Source: JBBQYA01 sp038209155
Lineage (GTDB): Bacteria > Bacteroidota > Bacteroidia > Sphingobacteriales > Sphingobacteriaceae
Assembly: GCA_038209155.1 (NCBI GenBank)
Contig: JBBQYA010000082.1
Coordinates: 1-12,371 of the forward strand
Reading direction: 5' to 3'
DNA: 12,371 bases
Positions within the stretch are counted from its first letter, which is position 1; every line of letters begins with the position of its first letter. This document shows positions 1 through 7,178 of the stretch, piece by piece. Made by a program: the position numbers and the translations under genes. A model generated the notes under the pieces. It was given only the letters and a program-made list of their open reading frames with translations, did not search any database and had not been told where the DNA came from.

Positions 1-1050
1 TTGCCAGCTTGGGTTAAAACTTGGAATGATAAAAAAGTTGCCAATTCCTATCTTTCCAAACCTTGGAATACTCTTCTGCCTATTGAAAGCTACACCGAAA
101 GCACGGTGGACGATACTCCTTATGAGCAGCCATATTCCAAAGAGAGCCGCCCTGTATTTCCTTATGATTTACCCAAACTTCGAAAAGACAATTTTGAATT
201 GCTCAGAAGAACTCCATTTGGAAATACAGTAACCAAAGAATTTGCCGAAGAAATTATTTTAAACGAAAAATTAGGGGAAGATGCGATTACAGATTTTATC
301 ACAATCAGCTTTTCTTGTACCGATTATGTTGGTCACCAATTCGGAACGAATGCCATAGAAACTGAAGATACTTATTTGAGATTGGACAAAGATTTAGAAG
401 CATTAATCAATCAATTAGAAAGTAAAATTGGGAAGAATAATTTCTTGATTTTCTTAACTGCCGATCATGCTGCTATCCAGAATCCAAAATATTTAAGCGA
501 TCATAAAATTCCTGCAGGTTTATTTGACATTAAAAAGGTAAAATCAGATTTAGATGCTTTTATAAAAAAAGAATATGGAGAAGGAAAATTTATTTCTGAT
601 CTTGATAATGATCAGGTATATTTAAATAGAGAATTAATAAAAAATAAAGGATTGGATGCGAATTTAATCTCCGAAAAAATAGCCGAATATTTATTAACTT
701 TTAAGGGAGTCGCCAATACAATGACAGCAAAAACGCTAGAAGAAAATGATTTCAATACTGGAATTAAAAGTTTAGTACAAAGAGGATTCAATCATAAAAG
801 ATCAGGTGATGTAGTTCTTATTTTAGAACCAGGATTAATAGAATATGGCGCTACTGGAACCACACATGGTTCTGCGTACACTTATGATACTCATGTGCCG
901 CTACTTTGGTATGGCTGGAAAGTAAAAAAAGGACAAACAGAAATACCAATTTCCATAACAGATATAGCACCCACACTTTCTATGATGCTCAATATTGAAT
1001 TTCCGAATGGCTGCACTGGCAAACCAATTCAAAATATATTGAACCCGTGA
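1..1050 (+). CDS. pafA: PafA-like alkaline phosphatase family protein, 5'-truncated by the window edge
   Basis: This is the C-terminal part of a periplasmic or secreted phosphatase of the alkaline phosphatase / nucleotide pyrophosphatase superfamily, which uses two zinc ions to hydrolyse phosphate esters. Seen: metal-ligand motifs D108-x3-H112 (in TDYVGH), D155-H156 (in TADHA) and H289 (in TTHG). The spacings 108-112-155-156-289 equal those I recall for the PafA zinc ligands D305, H309, D352, H353 and H486, a constant offset of 197. On that numbering the first ~197 residues (signal peptide, the D38 ligand, the T79 nucleophile and the K162/R164 substrate contacts) lie upstream of the window, and the C-terminus falls where PafA ends (~546 residues). 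The TTG at base 1 is therefore not a real start. Monoesterase versus diesterase activity cannot be decided without the N-terminal half. The next gene lies 130 bp downstream, so co-transcription is uncertain. Confidence 0.88.
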   Translation: MPAWVKTWNDKKVANSYLSKPWNTLLPIESYTESTVDDTPYEQPYSKESRPVFPYDLPKLRKDNFELLRRTPFGNTVTKEFAEEIILNEKLGEDAITDFITISFSCTDYVGHQFGTNAIETEDTYLRLDKDLEALINQLESKIGKNNFLIFLTADHAAIQNPKYLSDHKIPAGLFDIKKVKSDLDAFIKKEYGEGKFISDLDNDQVYLNRELIKNKGLDANLISEKIAEYLLTFKGVANTMTAKTLEENDFNTGIKSLVQRGFNHKRSGDVVLILEPGLIEYGATGTTHGSAYTYDTHVPLLWYGWKVKKGQTEIPISITDIAPTLSMMLNIEFPNGCTGKPIQNILNP

Positions 1051-1180
1051 TTTAAATTTTATTATTTCTAAAGTCTTATCTATATTATTTTTACTTTATT
1101 AATTTTTGTGGATTTAAATACTGCTGCATTCAAATGTTATTAAATTTAACAAAATTATTATATTTAGGAAATTTTAGCTT

Positions 1181-2155
1181 TTGAAAAAACTATACTTCCT
1201 TATAATTCTTTCTCTTGTATTTAATGTAATTAAACTGGAAGCATCTATTTTTGCAAATCCACTTTCATTTAAATTAAAACCTCATTCCAAAGCTACACCA
1301 ATTCCAAAATGTTTGGCAGCAAAAGTTGATTTACCGATCAAGCAAGTTCAAAATTTGCTAATTATTCAAGCAACTATTGAGGGGCAAACTGGAAATTTCA
1401 TTTTGGATACAGGAGCACCATATTTGGTTTTAAATAAGACATACTTTAGAAATGCTATTCAGAATCGTAGTATGGTTTCAGCTGGTATCACTGGTGTGGG
1501 AGCAGAGATAGAAAGTATAATTGTAAAATCATTTATGCTAGGTGAGATTCAATATAAAGATATAGATGCTGATGTAGTCAATTTATCAGCAATAGAAAAC
1601 TCGAAAGGAATAAAAATTTTGGGACTTTTAGGCACCAATTTGTTCACCAGTTTTGAAATATCCATAGATGCACGACTAGGAATGTTTAGTATTTATAAGC
1701 TTGATAAAGCTGGAACACCATTATTTCGGGATTCCATTAAAGTTGATAGTGCAACCTTTACTTTACCAATTATCGTAAAGAATGATATTGTGTTTTTGGA
1801 AACAAAAATTAATGGAAAAGTTATCATGATGTGTTTTGATTCAGCAGCAGAAGTAAATATGCTAAATACTGGTGTAAGTAAAAAGGTAATTGAATATTTT
1901 GTGGTTTCAAAAAGGGCATCACTTGTGGGTTCTACAGGAGCAAAATCTCAGGTGATAAGTGGAGTAATAAAAGAAACAGTAATAGGAGGCGTGAAATTTA
2001 ACGTAATGCCTACTTATCTTGCATCTTTAACTAATTTGCAAATGGTATACGACAATTATTTTGATGGCATGTTAGGATTTCCTTTTCTTTTTAAAGGGTC
2101 TGTGAAAATTAATTTTGTTAAGAATGAATTAAAAATGTATCAATATGTTAATTAG
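1181..2155 (+). CDS. Exported protein with two retropepsin-like aspartic protease domains
   Basis: Predicted exported aspartic protease, 324 residues. Residues 1-21 look like a type I signal peptide (Lys-Lys, then a hydrophobic stretch, cut near LEA). Domain 1 (about 56-173) has the catalytic motif D76-T-G-A in an ILDTGAPYLVLN context and a later hydrophobic-Gly motif (LGLLG, 147-151). Domain 2 (about 190-320) repeats the layout with D220-S-A-A and GMLGF (296-300). Bacterial retropepsin-like domains usually need two copies to build one active site, so this chain could form an intramolecular pseudo-dimer, as pepsin does (inference). The second motif has Ala where Gly is expected, so that half may be weak or structural. 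The start is TTG: the signal peptide begins directly after it, AGGA lies 11 bases upstream, and the first in-frame ATG is near residue 98, inside domain 1. The last 11 bases overlap the next gene, suggesting translational coupling. Substrate unknown; family confidence is good, catalytic activity is unproven. Confidence 0.82.
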   Translation: MKKLYFLIILSLVFNVIKLEASIFANPLSFKLKPHSKATPIPKCLAAKVDLPIKQVQNLLIIQATIEGQTGNFILDTGAPYLVLNKTYFRNAIQNRSMVSAGITGVGAEIESIIVKSFMLGEIQYKDIDADVVNLSAIENSKGIKILGLLGTNLFTSFEISIDARLGMFSIYKLDKAGTPLFRDSIKVDSATFTLPIIVKNDIVFLETKINGKVIMMCFDSAAEVNMLNTGVSKKVIEYFVVSKRASLVGSTGAKSQVISGVIKETVIGGVKFNVMPTYLASLTNLQMVYDNYFDGMLGFPFLFKGSVKINFVKNELKMYQYVN

Positions 2156-3599
2156 AAAAAAACAATTCATACTTGCATTCTTATCCATTTTATATTTATT
2201 AAATGGAAAAGAAATTTATGCTCAAGAAGAAAATAGCGCCAAATTAATTGGGAATGAATTAATAATTAAAATTTTAAGAAAAGACATTATTAAGAATGCC
2301 GATTCTATAGAGCGAAAGTATGAATTACCTAAACATGCTTTAGACACTTTTATTCGGTTTAATAATTCATCTCTTTTGGAGCGAAATTATTGGAGAATTA
2401 CTAAAAATAAACCAACCTATATTATACTTAAAAGATCAATTGAGACTTACTCCTACAACCTAAATTGGAATGAAATACCAATCTTGGAAGATCAACAATT
2501 CAATGGGATTGGAACAGAAGCGGCAGGAACACCAAAAGTGGTGGATTACGGACTCAATAAATTTAAAAATAAAAAAACTGTACACTATGTAAATGATTCA
2601 ACTGCTCGATTTTTTTATTATCCAAAATCCTCGGAAACCAATGTAACACTTAGCGGAAATTTTAATGATTGGAATCCATTTGGTAGTCCTATGATTAAAA
2701 AAAGTAATGTGTGGCAGCTTGATGTAAAATTACTGCCAGGTCAAAATTTATATAAATTTATTGTGGATGGAGAATGGAAAGAAGATCCTTTAAATAAATT
2801 AAAAGAAGACGATGGGCATAGTGGATTTAATTCAATTTATTATCACCCAAATTATAAGTTTAATTTCAGTGGCAAGCTAGATGCTAAGAAAGTATACCTA
2901 GCAGGAAGTTTCAATGATTGGAACCCAAATGAAATTAAATTTAAAAAATACGGAAAGAACTGGGAGAGATCAATTTACTTGAAGCCTGGCTTGCATACTT
3001 ACAAATTGATTGTAGATGGTTTATGGATTTTAGATCCGGCAAATTCTCGAACTCGCGAAGATGGCGAAGGTAATGTTAACTCTTTGATTGGTAATGGAGT
3101 GCCATTTTTATTTACGCTTGCAAATCACAAAAGCGCTAAAAATGTAATACTGAGTGGTTCATTTAATAAATGGAGAGAAAACGAATTGCCAATGTTAAAA
3201 ACAGAAAATGGATGGGAAATAAATTACGAATTAGTGGCTGGTAATTATGAATATAAATTTGTGGTAGACGGAACTTGGATGAATGATCCTAAAAATAACT
3301 TTACTGCCAGTAGTGATTTTACCAATTCTTTCATTTGTGTAGGTGAACCTTTTGTTTTTGAACTGAAAGGCTTTGAAAATGCCAAAGATGTTAGACTAAG
3401 TGGAACTTTCAACGATTGGCAGGAGCCTGGCTATAATATGGTAAGGGAAAATAATAAATGGGTATTTCCTATTCATTTAGAAAAAGGAAAATATTTGTAT
3501 AAATATATCATTGATGGAAATTGGATAGTTGACCCTGATAATTCATTATGGGAAGAGAACATGGAGCGGACTGGTAATTCTGTGCTATGGATCGAGTAG
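2145..3599 (+). CDS. Exported protein with four tandem AMPK-type glycogen-binding (CBM48-like) domains
   Basis: Exported, probably carbohydrate-binding protein of 484 residues. Residues 1-26 form a signal peptide (RKK, hydrophobic core, cut after IYA before QEE). Residues 27-150 match no family I recognise. Four similar domains follow at about 153-232, 236-316, 319-398 and 402-484, with a period of 82-84 residues. Each has GxFNxW, then YKxxxDGxWxxDPxN, then an Asn-Ser pair. The four residues known to contact sugar in the AMPK beta subunit (W100, K126, W133, N150 in the rat numbering) correspond to W176/K204/W211/N229, W259/K287/W294/N312, W343/K371/W378/N394 and W425/K453/W460/N478, so all four sites look competent. 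I see no catalytic domain and no sorting domain after the last repeat. The gene starts inside the end of the retropepsin gene (11-bp overlap). A role in binding starch- or glycogen-like polymer outside the cytoplasm is inferred; the domains could instead mediate protein contacts. Confidence 0.9.
   Translation: MLIRKKQFILAFLSILYLLNGKEIYAQEENSAKLIGNELIIKILRKDIIKNADSIERKYELPKHALDTFIRFNNSSLLERNYWRITKNKPTYIILKRSIETYSYNLNWNEIPILEDQQFNGIGTEAAGTPKVVDYGLNKFKNKKTVHYVNDSTARFFYYPKSSETNVTLSGNFNDWNPFGSPMIKKSNVWQLDVKLLPGQNLYKFIVDGEWKEDPLNKLKEDDGHSGFNSIYYHPNYKFNFSGKLDAKKVYLAGSFNDWNPNEIKFKKYGKNWERSIYLKPGLHTYKLIVDGLWILDPANSRTREDGEGNVNSLIGNGVPFLFTLANHKSAKNVILSGSFNKWRENELPMLKTENGWEINYELVAGNYEYKFVVDGTWMNDPKNNFTASSDFTNSFICVGEPFVFELKGFENAKDVRLSGTFNDWQEPGYNMVRENNKWVFPIHLEKGKYLYKYIIDGNWIVDPDNSLWEENMERTGNSVLWIE
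2601..3596 (+). repeat. Four tandem protein-level repeats (glycogen-binding domains)
   Basis: Repeat units lie at about 2601-2840, 2850-3092, 3099-3338 and 3348-3596 (unit ~250 bp, 82-84 codons). They are clearly homologous at protein level (GxFNxW, DGxWxxDP, NS) but have diverged at DNA level, so this is an old domain duplication rather than a recent or unstable DNA repeat. Units 1, 2 and 4 carry FNDW; unit 3 has FNKW and a shorter distance from DGxW to the final Asn (16 rather than 18 residues). Confidence 0.88.
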
Positions 3600-3903
3600 G
3601 ATAAATTTTGTATCTCTTATAAATCTCGATTGGAAGGAAATTTAAAAACCAACAATTAGAATATAATGAACCTTTGCTATTCTCAAAAAAAAGCATTATA
3701 TGATTTAAGAATAATATAAATCAATCATGTTTACTTATTATCCTTTGAAATATAATTCAAGAGATTTTTTTATTTTCAATATTTTATTTTTTTTTATTTT
3801 ATTTAATTAAAAATATTCCTAATCTTTTTCAAAGATATCTTCTTTTAACTATTTTGTTAATTAGCTATTTTTAAATAGATAAACTGAGAATTCAAAAAAC
3901 TAA

Positions 3904-3921
3904 AACGAAATAGATTTCGTT
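3904..3921. promoter_or_regulatory. 18-bp perfect palindrome, possible operator
   Basis: AACGAAAT and ATTTCGTT form perfect 8-bp arms around a 2-base centre (AG). The centre is too short for a fully paired RNA hairpin, which fits a dimeric repressor or activator site better. It lies 147 bases before the TrpB2 start codon and is one of the few CG-containing elements in a very AT-rich stretch. The regulator is unknown. Confidence 0.4.
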
Positions 3922-4013
3922 ACACTACTACAAAAAGGGCTTTTCGACATAAAAGCAAAAACAATTCTTCCCTAATAACCTCAAACCAATTTTACTAAAT
4001 TTTTAAACTTTTG

Positions 4014-4031
4014 TTGAACAGCAATGTTCAA
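4014..4031 (+). promoter_or_regulatory. Hairpin or operator with GCAA tetraloop upstream of the TrpB2 gene
   Basis: TTGAACA and TGTTCAA form perfect 7-bp arms around GCAA, a GNRA-type tetraloop. The element ends 37 bases before the ATG at 4069. If transcribed, it would be a small stable hairpin in the 5' leader. If upstream of the transcript start, it is an inverted-repeat operator overlapping a possible -33 TTG. The sequence cannot tell these apart. Confidence 0.4.
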
Positions 4032-4068
4032 AATTTTACTATTCAATTAAATTACTTTAAATAAATCA

Positions 4069-5436
4069 ATGGAAAAAAATAAGAAAATCCTATTAAGTGA
4101 AGACGAAATTCCCCGTAATTGGTACAATATTGTTGCAGATATGGTTAACAAACCTCTACCGCCTTTGCATCCTGGAACTCTTGAGCCAATAGGACCGGAA
4201 GCACTGGAACCATTATTTGCAAAGGAGCTAATTAAACAGGAAGTAACTCAAGAAAAATATATTGAGATACCAGAAGAGGTTAGAGAAGTGTATAAAATCT
4301 GGCGGCCAACTCCTATGTTTAGAGCCTATAACTTGGAGAAAGCATTGGATACACCTGCCAAAATTTATTATAAATATGAAGGAGTAAGTCCTGCCGGATC
4401 ACATAAGCCCAATACTGCTGTGCCACAGGCTTACTACAATATGAAAGAGGGCATTAAAAAAATCAGCACCGAAACTGGTGCTGGGCAATGGGGGAGTGCT
4501 TTAAGTTTTGCTTGCCAGTTTTTTGGTATTGAATGCGAAGTATTCATGGTAAAGGTCAGCTACGAAGGAAAGCCTTATCGTAAAATTATGATGAATACTT
4601 GGGGAGCTACCGTTCATCCATCGCCAAGTATGTTAACCAATGCTGGTCGACAAATTTTGTCGCAAGATCCAAATTCTCCAGGGAGTTTAGGTATTGCTAT
4701 TTCAGAAGCAGTAGAAATTGCAGCCATGAATGCTGATACCAAATATTCCTTGGGAAGCGTACTTAACCATGTGTTGATGCACCAAACAATTATTGGCGAA
4801 GAGGCAAGAATTCAAATGGAAAAAGCTGGCGATTATCCAGATCTTATTATTGCTCCTTTTGGTGGTGGTTCTAATTTTGCTGGGATTGCTTTTCCTTTCC
4901 TAAGAGATAAATTGGAAGGGAAGAAAAATGTAAGGGCTATAGCTGTTGAACCTACCTCTTGTCCAAAATTAACCCGTGGTCAATTTCGATATGATTTCGG
5001 CGATACAATTGGTATGACTCCATTAATTCCGATGTACACCCTAGGGCATAATTTTATTCCTTCTCCCATACATGCTGGTGGTTTGCGGTATCATGGTGCT
5101 GGTGCTATTGTAAGTCAATTGATGAATGATAAAATTATAGAAGCAACAGCAATCAACCAATTAGAATGTTTTGAAGCAGGTGTATTGTTTGCAAAAACGG
5201 AAGGAATTATTCCTGCACCTGAAGCAAATTATGCAATTGCAGAAGTAATTCGCCAAGCAAAAATTTGTAAAGAAGAAGGAAATGCCAAAACGATTTTGTT
5301 CAATTTATGTGGGCATGGTAATTTTGATATGGGTAGTTACGAACAATTTTTCGCAGGAAATCTGGTTGATTTTGAAGTTACATCCGAACAAATCGAAGCT
5401 TCTTTGGCTGAGTTAAATACGCCAACTATAGGTTAA
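4069..5436 (+). CDS. trpB2: Tryptophan synthase beta chain, TrpB2 type (PLP-dependent)
   Basis: Cytoplasmic fold-type II PLP enzyme of 455 residues, longer than the ~400 of classical TrpB and typical of the TrpB2 class with its extended N-terminus. TrpB condenses indole with L-serine to give tryptophan. Seen: Schiff-base lysine K113 in GSHKPNTA; the substrate loop ETGAGQWG (135-142); the phosphate-binding GGGSN (266-269 region); EGIIPAPE (379-386); and CGHGNFD (414-420) near the cofactor ring nitrogen. The catalytic set looks complete. No trpA or other trp gene is adjacent, so the enzyme stands alone, possibly for indole salvage or with a distant TrpA; a different beta-replacement substrate is also possible for this class. 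The start is ATG with only A-rich sequence before it. Inverted repeats at 3904-3921 and 4014-4031 may control it, and a strong terminator follows 21 bp after the stop. Confidence 0.93.
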   Translation: MEKNKKILLSEDEIPRNWYNIVADMVNKPLPPLHPGTLEPIGPEALEPLFAKELIKQEVTQEKYIEIPEEVREVYKIWRPTPMFRAYNLEKALDTPAKIYYKYEGVSPAGSHKPNTAVPQAYYNMKEGIKKISTETGAGQWGSALSFACQFFGIECEVFMVKVSYEGKPYRKIMMNTWGATVHPSPSMLTNAGRQILSQDPNSPGSLGIAISEAVEIAAMNADTKYSLGSVLNHVLMHQTIIGEEARIQMEKAGDYPDLIIAPFGGGSNFAGIAFPFLRDKLEGKKNVRAIAVEPTSCPKLTRGQFRYDFGDTIGMTPLIPMYTLGHNFIPSPIHAGGLRYHGAGAIVSQLMNDKIIEATAINQLECFEAGVLFAKTEGIIPAPEANYAIAEVIRQAKICKEEGNAKTILFNLCGHGNFDMGSYEQFFAGNLVDFEVTSEQIEASLAELNTPTIG

Positions 5437-5457
5437 TTTTTAATTTGTTTTATATGG

Positions 5458-5493
5458 AATAGGATTGCTTTTATGAGGCAATCCTATTTTTTT
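5458..5493 (+). terminator. Intrinsic terminator of the TrpB2 gene
   Basis: Perfect 11-bp stem, AATAGGATTGC (5458-5468) with GCAATCCTATT (5478-5488), 9-base loop and a run of seven T (5487-5493). It starts 21 bases after the TrpB2 stop. The opposite strand lacks an immediate T run, so it serves the + strand transcript rather than the convergent antiporter gene. Confidence 0.92.
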
Positions 5494-5637
5494 GATTGTT
5501 AATAAGGTTATTAATTTAAAATTAAAAATAAATTAAGATTTAAATGAACATTGAAAAACAAAGTAATATCATTAGTGCTAAGTTTTGACTTTAATTCTAA
5601 TTCCCCAAATACTTTTTATTTCTTAATTGTATATTCT

Positions 5638-6867
5638 CTAGTTCATTCGTTTTGCTAATTTACCAACTGTCAAACCTTGAACAAGAATAGAAAATGCAAC
5701 TACAAAATAAGTAAGAGATACCCAAAGATCTTTTTGCATTTCGGGTTTAAGAGAAAGAGCAAGTGCAATGGAAATTCCCCCTCTCAAGCCTCCCCAAGTC
5801 ATTATAATAATTGTTTGATGGGTAATTTCTTCTTTTAGCTTAATAATTTGAGCTGGAAGGAGAACGGAAATATATCGTGTTAATAAGACTAAAGCAATTG
5901 TAATCAGCCCGATAATGAAGTAAGTTGGGATAAAATTTATCACTAAAATTTCCAAACCTATTAGAACAAATAAAATCGCATTAAGGGTTTCATCAATTAA
6001 TTCCCAAAACTTATCAATGTAATCTTTAGTTGTTTCACTCATAGCAAATTCTTTTCCTTTATTACCAATAAAAATTCCAGCAGCTACCATTGCCAAAGGT
6101 CCAGAAATATGAAGAAAATTTGCTAATGAATAACCTCCCATAACAACAGCGAGTGTTATTATTACTTCTAATTTATAATTATCAATGCTTCTCATTAAAA
6201 CAAAACCGAAGTAGCCGATTGTTATACCTAAAATAATTCCTCCAAAGGCTTCACGAACAAATAAAATGGCAACATCCGATAATTGAATATTGTCTGGTGT
6301 TTGTGCTATTTGCAAAATAGTAAGGAAAATAACAACTGCAACTCCATCATTAAATAATGATTCTCCAGCAATTTTCATTTCAAGTGATTTTGAAATATTT
6401 GCTTCTTTCAGAATTCCTAATACAGAAATTGGGTCTGTTGGTGAAATTAAAGAGCCGAATAATAGACAATAAATATAATTTGTTTGAAGATTAAACAGCC
6501 CCAACAAATAATAAATGGCTGTACCAATAATGAAGGTTGAAATTACAACACTAAATGTCGAAAACATTATTACTGAAAATCTTTCTTGTTTCAATAAATC
6601 CATTTTTATATGAATGGCACCAGCAAAGAGCATGAAACTTAACATACTTCCCAGAAGCAATTCGGAAAAATCAATGATATTGAGTTGAGTAATGATGTCT
6701 CTTTTTGCCTCAGGAAAAACTGCACCCATTCCGATTAATGCAAATGAAGTAAGTAATGCTAAAAACATTAAACCAATAGTAGACGGAAGTTTTATAAATC
6801 GAAAGTTTATATAGGCAAAAAATGCTGCTAAAACTATAAGAACTGAAAAGGTAGTGAAGAGGGTCAT
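5638..6867 (-). CDS. CPA1-family cation/proton antiporter (Na+/H+ exchanger type)
   Basis: Inner-membrane secondary transporter of 409 residues, almost wholly hydrophobic with about 11-13 membrane segments, exchanging Na+ (or K+/Li+) for protons. Seen: SPTDP (142-146) in the unwound-helix region; ESLFNDGVAVV (169-179) containing the N173-D174 pair, where CPA1 proteins have Asn-Asp and CPA2 proteins Asp-Asp; WGGLRGGIS (358-366) with the conserved Arg; and a final FSILVQGLT helix (392-400). The protein stops just after the membrane domain, so the long cytoplasmic tail of NhaP/NHE homologues is missing; this is common in short bacterial members. The ATG at 6867 gives a hydrophobic first helix without extra sequence. 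The gene converges on the TrpB2 gene and is separated from its upstream - strand neighbour by 311 bp, suggesting its own promoter. Ion specificity cannot be read from the sequence. Confidence 0.92.
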   Translation of the reverse strand: MTLFTTFSVLIVLAAFFAYINFRFIKLPSTIGLMFLALLTSFALIGMGAVFPEAKRDIITQLNIIDFSELLLGSMLSFMLFAGAIHIKMDLLKQERFSVIMFSTFSVVISTFIIGTAIYYLLGLFNLQTNYIYCLLFGSLISPTDPISVLGILKEANISKSLEMKIAGESLFNDGVAVVIFLTILQIAQTPDNIQLSDVAILFVREAFGGIILGITIGYFGFVLMRSIDNYKLEVIITLAVVMGGYSLANFLHISGPLAMVAAGIFIGNKGKEFAMSETTKDYIDKFWELIDETLNAILFVLIGLEILVINFIPTYFIIGLITIALVLLTRYISVLLPAQIIKLKEEITHQTIIIMTWGGLRGGISIALALSLKPEMQKDLWVSLTYFVVAFSILVQGLTVGKLAKRMN

Positions 6868-7178
6868 TTAATTTAACATTAATATATATTTCGAAGATTA
6901 CATTGATTTACTTTTCATGACTTTTAAATGTCGTTCTTTATAAATAATAAGTATTAAATCTAAATTTATAAATTAAATGGATTTTACAAATAGATTTTCT
7001 GCAATAGGAGAAGGATAATTTATACTATTGATGGTAAAGATTGTTTTTCTAGTTCCCGAAAAGACAAATTTAATTGGCTCAAAGGCTGACGATATTTTTT
7101 TCAACCTTTTGAAGAATAAATATATAAATAAAGTCTCCAACCAATACGTTCGTGCAATTGGTGATTATATTTTTATTA
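6868..7178. other. 311-bp intergenic region before the antiporter gene
   Basis: It holds the presumed promoter and leader of the antiporter gene and the downstream side of the GNAT-nitrilase gene, both on the - strand. I see no clear T-tailed hairpin and no confident promoter. A purine-rich AGGAGAAGGA lies at 7006-7015 on the + strand, 15 bases before an ATG at 7031 that opens a short + strand reading frame ending at 7246. That frame runs 68 bases into the antisense side of the GNAT-nitrilase gene, so I do not call it as a gene. Confidence 0.5.

Larger units (their letters stand above)
3600..4068. other. 469-bp AT-rich intergenic region with inverted repeats
   Basis: No credible gene. The middle (about 3760-3880) is nearly pure A and T, with long T runs, and no T-tailed GC hairpin follows the upstream stop codon. 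Perfect inverted repeats are concentrated in the half nearest the TrpB2 gene: CTATTT-TT-AAATAG at 3865-3878, AACGAAAT-AG-ATTTCGTT at 3904-3921, GCTTTT-6nt-AAAAGC at 3939-3956 and TTGAACA-GCAA-TGTTCAA at 4014-4031. The promoter and leader of the TrpB2 gene must be here. I found no confident match to the Bacteroidota TTG / TAnnTTTG promoter; TTG at 4014 with TACTATTC at 4037 has the right spacing (20 bp) but two mismatches. Confidence 0.6.

Noticed and set aside
1..3. TTG at the window start as a start codon for the phosphatase gene
   Set aside because: Motif spacing to PafA shows that about 197 residues are missing upstream; the frame simply runs in from outside.
3508..3696. 62-codon - strand frame over the end of the glycogen-binding gene
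   Set aside because: Mostly antisense to a well-supported gene, no family resemblance and no ribosome binding site.
5511..5536. TTAATTTA / TAAATTAA inverted repeat as a terminator for the antiporter gene
   Set aside because: The arms are purely A and T with no T tract on the - strand; chance is likely in such sequence.
6919..6932. Near-palindrome GACTTTTAAATGTC upstream of the antiporter gene
   Set aside because: Imperfect symmetry in AT-rich DNA; not distinguishable from background.
7065..7072. TAAATTTG on the - strand as a Bacteroidota -7 promoter element for the antiporter gene
   Set aside because: It matches TAnnTTTG but lacks a TTG at the proper distance and lies about 200 bases from the start codon.
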